Shown here piece after piece: positions 54,602-64,000 of a stretch of DNA of 64,000 nt. Both the position numbers and the translations under genes were made by a program. The stretch spans positions 4,880,693-4,944,692 of the forward strand of contig NC_061080.1 in assembly GCF_021917145.1 (NCBI RefSeq). The letters are read 5' to 3'. This DNA is from Hypomesus transpacificus (Eukaryota > Chordata > Actinopteri > Osmeriformes > Osmeridae). Within the stretch, counting starts at the first letter, position 1. Each line of letters begins with the position of its first letter. The notes below the pieces were generated by a model that was not told the DNA's origin, made no database searches, and worked only from the letters and a program-made list of their open reading frames with translations.

Positions 54602-54972
54602 GGAAGGGCAGGGTGCTGCTGGTGATAAAACTTGCCTGGGGCGCCAAATATGCGAGGTACAGGGAAAACCTCATGCGACAGCTCCTGGGGGAGCATAACA
54701 CACCAAGTCGTCCTTCAGCTGGAAGCCGTCCCTGTGTGGACAACCCCATGCGACTCACTGGAAGTCACTTCCCCAGTGAGATTCCTCAAACGTCATAGCA
54801 GGGGAAAAACAAAAGGCGTCATTGCACAGTATGTGCACACACAAATAGGCGTGAGAACCAGCGCAAAATTAGTCACTATGTCTGTGAAGCCTGCAACGTA
54901 GCTCTGTGTGCTGCTCCTTGTTTCATGGAACACCACACACTGAAGCACTACTTGGTCAATGTATATAGTTGA
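54602..54972 (+). pseudogene. piggyBac transposase C-terminal remnant
   Basis: A frame reads KYARYRENLMRQLLGEHNTP, then PMRLTGSHFPSEIP, a TAG at 54,796-54,798, and then in the same frame RRHCTVCAHTNRR, VCEACNVALCAAPCF, EHHTLKHY. This is the piggyBac C-terminal part with its cysteine-rich zinc-binding region. The DDD catalytic domain is absent and there is a nonsense codon, so it is a fossil. Confidence 0.75.
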
Positions 54973-56090
54973 TCAAGATCGACACAAAGATTCAACTTTA
55001 TTCAATCATCAGAAAAAATTGGTATCCGCGCCTAAAATCACGCGTTAGAAATAGAGCATGGTGACCGCATCCAGAAAGCATTGGAACGTCAATCCTGCTT
55101 TGTTGTTATTCTGAATAATGACTGTTAACATTAATACCTAACACAGAATAAAACTTAAGTGAGTACTTTGCTGGTGAGCCAAGAGTTTATTCAGTGCTGT
55201 ACATTAAAGAGCAAGATACCTCAAGATGGTAACTACTTGAGCCTGCACCATTGGTGGAAAGAGAAACCCAGTTGGAAGAGAGCTCAGTAATTTGCTGATA
55301 CCAAGGCGTCCCTGGAGGTCAATTGAAGTCATCTCAACAGTGATGACCCTAGTCGAGCTGGACAGGGGATGGATGTACTCACCATCCAGGGGAATGGTTT
55401 CCCACTTCCATGCCCCATCACAGAACTCCTCTCCATTTCGTACCTCTGACTCTTGTCTCCATGAATTAATATGGAGGGAGGTTCTCCAAAGCAAAGGCCT
55501 GGGCGAGTGGCTCAGATGGAAACATATTCCCTGTGCGACACGGGATCTTCTTCTCAGAGGTCTCCACATGGAGCACGGCCCAGTCTGCAGACGGAGGGCT
55601 GAGAATCACTGGGAGGGCCTCAATGACGAGTTAGAACACTGTTCCAGTCCCAGGGTGGACGACAGATATCTTTGAGAGCTTTCCCTTGTATCTTGACCCC
55701 ATCCTGTGATTCAACATCAAGGAGGGTCTCGACATGTTACTGGGCCTCTACACTAGATGTAGACCCTCCCTTCACTGCTGCGTTAGGTTCCTCTCTTTGA
55801 GGTTCTCCATCCCTCTCTGTTTGTTCACCACTGGGCTGGTCTCTGGATTGATTTCAGCCAGCTCTTCCTGTAAAGTTTTAGGGGACATTAAAAGGTATGC
55901 TTTCCTCCGAGGGAGTCGCATTCAAGGGTTTCACAGTAGGGTTGGGCGATATTACGAATACATTGTCATTCGATGATTGTTGCAGTTCATTGTTTAGCAT
56001 TTTTCTTTGCCGATGTTTTACCAATTTAACCTTTAGATCAAGGCTCAGGAAAATAAGAGAAACGGCTATTCTCACAGATATAAAAACTGG
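54973..56090. other. no gene recognised
   Basis: A minus-strand frame at 55,569-55,204 (GAWKWETIPLDGEYIHPLSS) looks protein-like but matches no family I know and has in-frame stops upstream. It may be a decayed exon or repeat. A matching plus-strand frame is its shadow. Confidence 0.35.
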
Positions 56091-56285
56091 ATGTTGAGAA
56101 AATCAGGTTTAAACCAAAAAGAAAAATTAATTACAAAAAAAACGAGAGAAGCAGAAAATTCAGGATTCCTGAAGAGCTACTCCAAGTCAAGGGAAGTCTG
56201 GCTCCAATGCTGGTCATGTAAAGCCTGGGCCCACAAGGACTGTGCAGACGGGAGTGACTTTTACACCTGTCACAACTGTGACTGA
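56091..56285 (+). pseudogene. pogo-type transposase C-terminal tail
   Basis: EVWLQCWSCKAWAHKDCADGSDFYTCHNCD with a stop at 56,285 resembles the cysteine-rich C-terminus (W.QC..C..WAH..C...D.Y.C..C) of pogo/MISEGDA-type fish transposases. No DDE domain lies upstream, so it is an isolated fragment. Confidence 0.55.
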
Positions 56286-57164
56286 ATAATTGATGATAAT
56301 GATATTCAATAATAATCAATCATCCTCTCTCCCCTCCCATGATTTTATGTTTAAACTTGTTAATGGATGTGTTCTGCCTAATAAATAATTTTTTTAATTA
56401 TCATTTTGACTGCTTCCCTTCTTTTTTGTCATGCAGGAGGTAAATGTAGATCAATCATTATTTTAAAACAGTTAATAGTCACAATAATGTAAATTATTGT
56501 AAAGTCTGTAAAAATCAGTAAAGTATTTTACAGATGAATAATTGTTATCATAAAATTAAAATTGATTGTTAATTATGTACATTTTAGGCATGTCTCTGAA
56601 ATGTGTTACAACCGTCCCTGTACACTGGACTGTAACAGTGGTGTGACTGTATTTACATCAATTTTGCAATATGTAGGCCTACATATTTCATAAAACTACT
56701 CAAATACATTGTTTTAGTAGTTGACACATTGAAGTTTATAATATATAAGATTGGCAATTCCATTGTTTTAAAGTGTTAAAACCGTCCCTGGTCTCCCCTA
56801 TATCTGAAAATATATTCACTTAATACTTGTTGTTCTGTTCGCTAGCCATCCGAGATGATCGGACTCCATATCAGATACCAAGTAGTACATTTTGTAGTAT
56901 AGTACCAAGTAGTACATTTTGAATTTCATGTGAAAACAATCAAGTAGTAGGTGGTGATTCATTTATTGGGATTTAACAAGAAAAAAAGCCAAAAAGAAAA
57001 CAGGATTGTCACCAATTTGATAATACATAAATTAATCTTCTAGCTTTTGGGAAAAGTTATTGGGAAGCAATATACTATACATTCAACATATTTGTTCTCC
57101 TTTTTCAATGTATTGTTATTATTACTGTATCACTGTTGGTGTTACTGTAGATGGAAAGTCTCTC
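56286..57164. other. AT-rich non-coding
   Basis: No coding region was seen. ACAACCGTCCCTG (about 56,607) and AAACCGTCCCTGG (about 56,778) are short direct repeats that may be element ends. Confidence 0.4.
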
Positions 57165-58788
57165 TTATCGGTGGAAATGAAAGGCCCTCTTAACCTTCTC
57201 CAAGAAGCCACAACATTTCGGGCGAGAATCAATTTCCAATCTAGCTTTTTCAGCCTTTTCCTTCTTCATTTCCTTTCTCTCCTCATCTGCCAACCTTTGC
57301 ATCTCTTTCCTTTCAAGATCTTTCATTCTGCGTTTCTCTTTATCCAACTTTGTCTTAATCTCCGTATTTCTTTTCTCTGCCTGCTCCAGTTGCTTCTTCT
57401 GTTTCTTCTCCATCTTCTCTAGTGCCTGCTTTTCAGCTTTCTTCTGCTTTTCTATTACCTCCATCTCTGTCTTGGCTGGTTTCCCGTTTTCAGCCTTTAC
57501 CTCCTTCTCTGTTTTCTTCAACATCTCACTGTTTAATCTCTTCTCAATAGATGGATCCTGTACTTGCATATTTGGCAGTCCACTCTCTGATCTTTCCTCC
57601 TCCTTCCCTTCATCCCTGAGAATGATCCTCCCATAGTCAAGTCTCTCAGCCACCTATCAGGGAGATTGGTTACAAATATTGATGGGAACAAAGCTTCATT
57701 ATTTAATTTTGATTAAATGTATTATACAAATGTTTGCTTTGTGGACTGTGAGCATTCCACCATCAGGCCTGAAGACTCACCTTTGCTTGTGCAGCAGACC
57801 GGAGGCAAAGCAAACTCTTTTGCTGCTGAACGCCGCTTGCTTCACAAGCCAGGGGAAGTGTTTTCACAAACTCTGAAGTATGGGAGGGTAAACGCTCCTC
57901 ATCGAATGTATCTTCCGAAGTCTCTTCATCGGATGTCTCTTCTGAAGTCTCCTCATCTGATGTATTTTCAGATAACTGCAGGCCCTGGTTGGCCAGAGGG
58001 AGGATGCAGCTGTGACTGGCCCGAGGAAGAGGTGTACAGGTGGGCTGCTGGTCCCCGTGGGAATGCCTGGCCTTAGCTTCCAGGGGTTTGGTGGTGAGGC
58101 CCATGTAAGATGTCCCATCTTTACGTAGTGGGAGGAGTGGGGTGGTTGGGGAGACTGGCTGATGGATGGGAGACATGGACGGAAGTTTGATATCTGCAAT
58201 CTGTGTGTGAGACAAGGAGACTGTTATCACTGTAGTGGAATACCTAACACAAACTATTCTGCCATTCGTAGATCCAGAAAACGTCATTCTGAACCAATGA
58301 ATTAAACTTTTTTTTGCTGGTCTTTTGCTGGCATATTGTCATACCTCCTCAAGCAGGTCATCCATCATCTTCAACTCTTCCCAGAGGGTAGGAGACTTAA
58401 GCACCTGTGTGTGAGGTTTCCTGGTCTCTTGCAGATCTAGTTTTTTCTTGGAGGTGTTGAACTCCTCCTTCCGTCTCTGCTCTAACTCCCACTGTGCTCT
58501 CTGCTTCTGCCTCCACTCTTTCCACCTCTGCTCAGCCCGCCTCTCATCTGCCTGCTTCTTCTCTGCCTCCTTTAGTTCTGCCAGCCTTTGTGCAGGAGGC
58601 TTCTGTAAGGCCTTTCTCAGTTCCACCCACCTTTTAATTATAGACCTCCGTTCTGCATCCTTCTGTGCTGCGTGCATCTGCTGGGCCCATCTGTGTTCTG
58701 CCAGTCTCTGTGGCCAGCTTTTTTTTTCTGCCTGTTTGCGTTCTGCCTTTCTCTTATCCACCTGCTTCTTTTCTGGAAATCCGCTCAT
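57165..58788 (-). CDS. unknown three-exon gene encoding a coiled-coil protein
   Basis: Exons 58,788-58,345 (donor GTATGA), 58,200-57,781 (acceptor CACACACAG, donor GTGAGT) and 57,653-57,165 (acceptor CCTGATAG) all join in phase 0 and give about 450 aa. Exon 1 starts MSGFPEKKQVDKRKAERKQ and is a Lys/Arg/Glu/Gln-rich helix to LWEELKMMDDLLEE. Exon 2 is Pro/Ser-rich and then acidic, with a repeated TSDEETSEE-like unit. Exon 3 is again a long charged coiled coil (EKQKKAEKQALEKMEKKQK) and ends in a basic/aromatic tail FLEKVKRAFHFHR. No known family is recognised. CAAAACAG just upstream of the ATG may be an acceptor, so a non-coding first exon is possible. Confidence 0.6.
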
Positions 58789-58799
58789 GTTCTCCCTGT

Positions 58800-60267
58800 T
58801 TTGTTATTTGGAAAAGAAAGTGAATGCTACACAGACGTTTATCATACACAAGTATGTTACTCATGTCGACCAGCAGATATGACCCATTAGAAATGACACA
58901 TTGCTTTGTGACATCATTGCTAGATTGTGCCAATATTCTGACTCCTACACTCGACATTTCAATCTGACGTTTTTCAAACATGCCATTTCATTTCAAATAT
59001 TTAACATGCCGCATTTACCGTCAAGTGACACAATGGCCTGGTTTATGCCATATAACATGCCTGAACTGCCAAAAAAGTCCCTGAAAAGCCCATACATGCT
59101 TATGGAAAAGTTTAAACGTCGCTGCCTGAATTAGCCTATAATCAGTAGGCTAACAATGTACGAGTCACATAGACTCAGAGGAAGGCATTCTATAACCAGA
59201 GATGGCGCTAGATTGTTGTAAAACTGAGGCGCACACCGACGACAGTCGCGCTTGTTTGCTTAATGAATATCAACATTTTTTATCAAAGTTATTTCAATCG
59301 ATCTCAAACGTTGTGCCTAGCCTAAACATATTTTCTGGTAATCGAGTAACACAACTTGTAGGGTATGCTATACGGATCATACTCAATACATTTACATAAT
59401 TCGAACATTACTGATTATTAATTGATTATTTTAGCGGGACACATTTGTTTGTGATGATGGTTGGCATTTTATCCATATTTTAAATATCTAATCAATTATG
59501 AGTCAATGTTTGAGCGCAACTCCTATGAATCAGTGGCATGTTAACAAACAAGAGCACATGAAAAAGGTATAGGCTTACTTCTAGATTCAGAATAGCATCC
59601 TGCTTGTTGACGTGTCTGTACAAATCACGGTACAAATCTATAATGACATGCACAGTCATTCAACTGTACTCATCTACTTTGATGATGTCGTCATGGACTC
59701 CATTTGTGACATCATCAAAACATAGACAGGAGGTAGGAACAAAAACCTGCATAGTGAAACTGTCACATAAAATAATGACGTTTTAATGGTCCAATAGAAC
59801 AACAAGCTGTTTGGGTTGAACTACAGAGGATCAAACAAGGTGTTGGTGAAACTCTTCCCGTCATTGCTTGGTTGCACTGAACAGGAATAAAACAAACTGC
59901 AGAGTAGTCTACATTTACTTTAGCTTTGTGGGATTTTCTTCACTCTGGTGGTTTCTTTGGTCTGCATTCTATTGGTTCACTCTGACAGTTAGGGCAAAAT
60001 CCAGAATTGAGTTGGAATTTTCACAGTTGGAAACTTTCCTTGGGAACTAACAGGAATAATTGGGAATGAACTGGAGATTTGTCAAATTGCGAGTTAGCCT
60101 ATAACTGGGAACTGAAATGCAGTTGTTAAAACCCATCTTGCAGTATAATCTTGGTTAAAATAACCAGACTTAATGCAAATTTGGTTGAATTTCTTCCGTG
60201 CGCATTCCTCAATAACATGCACACGGCACATTAAAGCAAGTTTCAAATTAATGCCCTTGAATTTCTT
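58800..60267. other. intergenic, no gene recognised
   Basis: Only short frames without domain features. TGACGTCA-like and CATTTGTGACATCATC motifs occur near 59,690. Confidence 0.4.
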
Positions 60268-60670
60268 TTAATTCCCGTATTCCTGTGAAGATCCCTGTGA
60301 TGTTTTGCCCCTTTGCAACCCAAATCCTGGAGCACACTGGCCTTGGCAGGACTGGGCCATTGGCTCAGCTTTCACAAACCACTCTGCTTTAATGATGGCA
60401 ACACTCAGCTGGAACAGGTTGTCCCCTCTACCTGAAAGATGCAGTACAGAGAAATAAATGAATGCACACTGGATTACCTGCAAATTCTCCATAGTGAGGG
60501 GAGTGGTGTTTGACCATAAAATCAGTCAAGTAAGAGGTTCCCCTATCCCCCTTCGGTAGTTCAGAATGGATCCCTCTATTCATGAGGGAGCTCAGGATAA
60601 CATTGTCCTCTTCAGAGGGGCTGGGTGATGAGGCCTTCCCCCTGTCCCTCTGACTCTCCCCAAACTCACG
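60268..60670 (-). CDS. last two exons of an unrecognised gene
   Basis: The exon from about 60,670 to 60,478 (REFGESQRDRGKASSPSPSE, then EEDNVILSSLMNRGIHSELP ... HYGEFAG, donor GTAATC) joins in phase to 60,431-60,268 (acceptor ATCTTTCAG; RGDNLFQLSVAIIKAEWFVK ... SSQEYGN, stop). The splice and continuous frame support a real gene, but the family is not recognised. An in-frame TGA lies just before 60,670, so the acceptor must be near there or the 5' side is lost. Upstream exons were not found, and a Gypsy fragment follows at 61,160. Confidence 0.45.
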
Positions 60671-61159
60671 CTGCTGCCCTCATGCTTCCTGGATATTCTG
60701 AAAGTAAAAGATAGAAAATTAATTGTGCTTTTCTCATTTTTAAAAACAAAACATGCCGAGAACCCCATTCCTGAACCGTTAACTTGACATGAAAGTACTA
60801 GTATATAGAAGGTCCACCTAGTCTTTAAGTTGTAAAAAGAACTACAATGCCAGAAAATAGCAAGCCACCGGACATTCGCTGAGTCATGTAGTTTAATGTC
60901 TTAAAACAAATATTAGCATCATTATAATAATCGTGCCTCAGTGGAAGTTTGGAGCAAAATTACAGTTTGTCTTGAGTTTGTCTTTCGAGATTGTAAACTT
61001 TTTATTATTGGTACATTTGATTACCATTTCTTATATAGGCACTTCCGGGCCTAACACGAAGCACTACTTTGTTACATCATGAGTCAGAGGGCCTACCTGT
61101 GCAGAAAAGCAGGGCTCTTAGAGTTGTCACCAAAGAAAGGGATGGACCTTTTGTAATAA

Positions 61160-61600
61160 CTGGCCAGATCTAAGAAACTTTTTCTACTGAGGTCTTGGTT
61201 GTGGGGCGAGGCCAGTTCTTCACCACCTCTACCTTCTTACTTTGGGCCGTAAGGAGCCCACGGCCAACAGAACAGCCCAGGTATTGCACCTTACTTTGTT
61301 CCGCAAAACATTTCCTAGGATTGGCAACCAGACCCACTTCACGATGGGCACTCAGAACTCGTCGCACCTGGTCCCCATGATCCTCCCAGTCCTTTTAGTG
61401 GACTACCACATAATTGAGAGAGGCTGCCATGTTCCACTGCTGGGGTGTAAACGTCCCAAAACTGTTGGACTGTGGCTGGGCTCTATGGAGGCTGAAGGGA
61501 TGTCTAATATTGAAATAAACCGGTAGGTGTTGAAGAGGCAGTCTTTTCCCTATCATAGGGGGTTAAAGGGACTTGCCAGTAGCCTATGGTCAAGTCCAAT
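61160..61600 (-). pseudogene. Ty3/Gypsy reverse transcriptase fragment
   Basis: Minus-strand pieces read FKTTLDLTIGYWQVPLTPYD and then REKTASSTPTGLFQY (about 61,610-61,504), and, in another frame, RRVLSAHREVGLVANPRKCF, then VQYLGCSVGRG (61,370-61,170). These are RT motifs around and after the catalytic region of Gypsy-type pol. The YLDD segment between them is degraded. No LTRs are visible. Confidence 0.75.
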
Positions 61601-61975
61601 GTGGTTTTAAAGCGGGACTCACCCAACCACTTATCATAAGTGTTGTGAGTTTGAAACAATAATACAAAATCAATGTTTTTGAGTCTATAGAGAAGGGAAG
61701 AAGGAAAGGCAGTGGTATGCAATAAGAATGCTTTGTTTCTCAGAGCTCCAAAATATGTCTGGCGGTGATACATTTGTACAATACAGTTTTGGGCAACAAT
61801 GACAAGAAGATCAAGACTAGTTTGTTTCCAAATCAAGATAGCTCTGAGCAGAGTGCTGGCTGTTTGAAGATTTACTGTACACATTTGACAGTTTTCTTAA
61901 CTTCTTAACTTAATTATAATTGTATAGTCTTATTGACAATTTTTCATATGAGGCCATCAACATACAGTACTTGTT

Positions 61976-62290
61976 TTGTCTGTCTATATTTCTAGATATG
62001 TTAATACACCAACTTACCAAAGCAAATCGCTTGTACGTGTGAGCTTGCCTGGCAATAAACCGATTCGGATTCGAAAATCAAGACGTTTAGGGTTTAGCTC
62101 TCATGGGCTTGCCCTGAATGTTTATGTACTGGCAAACGTAAAAGGGGTGCTTCCCTCCATGAATGCCAATTCAAAAGCAGGTGTGAAGCAAAAACTAAAG
62201 ATCGTAATCACACCACAAAGCTACCAAAGTCAGTTTGGATCATCTGGATCTGGCCAAATTGTTCTAAGATTCAAAAGAAAAATATCTTGA
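61976..62290 (+). other. 104-codon open frame, unrecognised
   Basis: The frame is open between an AG at about 61,995 and a stop at 62,290, and is Ser/Lys/Arg-rich (KPIRIRKSRRLGFSSHGLAL). No family match is known, and it could be chance. Confidence 0.2.
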
Positions 62291-62295
62291 ATGAA

Positions 62296-62508
62296 TCACT
62301 GGTATGAAATGATTTGGAAATTTGACTGAAAGACAAAAGCCTTGGAAGAAATGCCGGTATCAGGGTGGACCTGCTTCAACACTTTGTAAACATAGATAGC
62401 ATAACTCTCTTTCCTAGACTTTCTACGCTTCTTGCCGCCTTTTGTGGCAGTTTTGGAAACCGCCTTCTTGGAGCCCTTCTTGGGCGCGGACTTCGCTGGC
62501 TCGGGCAT
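62296..62508 (-). pseudogene. truncated histone H2B
   Basis: [20 protein letters not shown] and [20 protein letters not shown] follow histone H2B exactly through [10 protein letters not shown] (residue 57). The normal continuation (MSIMNSFVNDIF...) is then replaced by unrelated [13 protein letters not shown] and a stop, so more than half of the protein, including most of the histone fold, is missing. No 3' stem-loop follows. It is divergent to the H2A gene, as in normal H2A-H2B pairs. Confidence 0.9.
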
Positions 62509-62689
62509 GACTTCTGCTATGAACGCTTCTTCACGATATAAAGGAGTGGAGGTTCAGTTCTCACTTTATATAGAGGGAGGGATGTAAATGTATAAGGCAC
62601 GCCTCCCGCTCTTTACAACGTTGAGGCGATAACTCTTTCTGGACTAGCCATGTAAGTTAAACGCGCATGCGCTTCACCTCTTCCTGGAC

Positions 62690-62757
62690 ATCATCATTGT
62701 AAATGAGAATTGGTTCTCAATTGATTTTACCTGGATAAATAAAGGTCAAATAAACAT
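62690..62757 (+). repeat. LINE/SINE 3'-tail fragment (GGATAAATAAAGGTCAAATAAA type)
   Basis: TTGTAAATGAGAATTGGTTC, then TCAATTGATTTTACCTGGAT and AAATAAAGGTCAAATAAA, is a very common fish retroelement 3' end. It lies in the H2B-H2A intergenic region. Confidence 0.75.
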
Positions 62758-63159
62758 CCCGCCTCCTCAATTTACCTTCTCCCGGTCGGTCTTTTATCAT
62801 CCTACTGAACCTCTATAATGTACTTTAGCCGCTTTAGGGCTGCTAAGCTCGCCTTCTTTCAACACTGCGGTTTTTCAAAAGTTGGGCCTCTTATATTAGC
62901 TATAGGCGCCAAGGGTGACGGGTGTTGTCTTGGGTCTTGACTAAACCGTCTGGTGTGTGCAGTCTTTTACATGGCCGATTACATGGTCGTGTCTGTGGTC
63001 TCCCACGTTTTAAAAATCGGTTAAGATTTGAACATTCTCAAACCTGCACGAAGCATAAGAGCGCGAAACAGTCGCGGAGGAAAGAGAAGTCGGTGAAAAG
63101 CCGGCTCATGAATGTGCGCGCGCATCGACACCGGGTAAGGCGGAAGGAAGGCATAATCT

Positions 63160-63240
63160 TTCTCCGATTGGATAGGACCGCACCGACTTAATGGCCAATG
63201 AGACTCAGTTCTAGGGGAGTATATATCTGTGGAGCGACTT
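63160..63240 (+). promoter_or_regulatory. H2A promoter: CCAAT boxes and TATA box
   Basis: CCAAT is at 63,195-63,199 and an inverted CCAAT (ATTGG) at 63,167-63,171. TATATA is at 63,220-63,225, about 55 bp before the ATG, the usual arrangement for replication-dependent histone genes. Confidence 0.75.
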
Positions 63241-63270
63241 CCTGTTGCAATCTAGTTTGAATCTTACTGA

Positions 63271-63666
<396 letters not shown>

Positions 63667-63697
63667 TTGAGGCCAGTACTCACTGTCAAATCCCAAA

Positions 63698-63713
63698 GGC
63701 TCTTTTAAGAGCC
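63698..63713 (+). terminator. histone mRNA 3' stem-loop
   Basis: GGCTCTTTTAAGAGCC followed by ACCCA, 32 bp after the H2A stop, is the canonical SLBP-binding stem-loop of non-polyadenylated histone mRNAs. A clear purine-rich U7 site (AAAGA-like) is not obvious downstream. Confidence 0.95.
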
Positions 63714-64000
63714 ACCCACTTGTCTTAAAAGCGCACTATGTCCGTTTGAGTAATAACCTGAAGTAGTTAGACTGTGGATATGAGTGAAATGTCATGACGC
63801 TTGGTCTACTCTAGGCCGAGTCCATAATAGTTTTTTTTACTCCAGAATGGCTACTGAATCCCATCAAAGTTATGGTGGACCTCTTTTTCAGAAATCTCAT
63901 GGGATGAAAGGGAATTGTAGTGCACGTGGGTATTTAAAGATACTAATTGTGTAGTGACCCGACCAGACAGATGTTACATGTTGGGCTGTTGGTTGTTTGC
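63714..64000. other. 3' flank, no feature seen
   Basis: No gene is recognised between the stem-loop and the right edge. Confidence 0.5.

Noticed and set aside
55204-55569. 121-aa minus-strand frame as a gene
   Set aside because: It has a protein-like stretch, but stops upstream, no clear splice sites and no recognised family.

Overview
This window reads as chromosomal DNA of a teleost fish. Host genes carry GT-AG introns or a replication-dependent histone 3' stem-loop. The interspersed repeats are fish types: L2-type LINEs with the GGATAAAAGCGTCTGCTAAA tail, an APE-RT LINE, a KDZ (Zisupton-group) transposase gene, hAT, PIF/Harbinger, pogo, piggyBac and IS630/Tc1-type elements, and MITEs. No bacterial operons, rRNA genes or CRISPR arrays were seen. 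The species was not determined.

Layout. (1) 1-21,508 is a giant inverted repeat. Two arms (1-7,222, running off the left edge, and 14,292-21,508) are near-identical reverse complements around a 7.07-kb single-copy spacer (7,223-14,291). Each arm holds the C-terminal half of a HECT-type ligase-like ORF, two non-autonomous DNA elements with CTACGACGGCG ends, a frameshifted L2-type LINE and a 25-bp hairpin. (2) The spacer holds a Harbinger-type MITE, an inverted pair of IS630/Tc1-type remnants, an intronless full-length dcps, and exon 1 of commd1 head-to-head with it, 97 bp apart. (3) 20,931-25,100 has the HECT-like ORF broken by one in-frame UAG, further CTACGACGG-end elements and a RecQ-like helicase fragment. 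(4) 25,400-41,100 is a nest of DNA transposons: a Harbinger Myb gene split by a hAT-like insertion, a pogo element, a 6.9-kb hAT element carrying an L2 and a MITE, and a nearly intact 14-exon KDZ transposase gene. (5) 41,148-50,383 has an inverted 0.23-kb repeat pair, MITEs, a full-length LINE with one 1,063-aa ORF and 14-bp target-site duplications inside a second RecQ-like fragment, a large hAT-type MITE and a tRNA-derived SINE. (6) 50,662-60,670 has three spliced minus-strand gene models of unknown function, between piggyBac and pogo remnants. (7) 61,160-64,000 has a Gypsy RT fragment, a truncated H2B and an intact H2A with promoter and stem-loop.

How the parts relate. The likely working host genes are dcps (mRNA cap scavenging), commd1 (exon 1 only; exons 2-3 were not found in the remaining 50 kb), H2A, and perhaps the unknown models at 51 and 58 kb. 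dcps and commd1 must share a 97-bp promoter with twin TCACGTGA boxes. The right arm of the palindrome starts 114 bp inside commd1 intron 1. Most other coding sequence belongs to mobile elements, many inserted into one another, so the insertion order can be partly read from the sequence.
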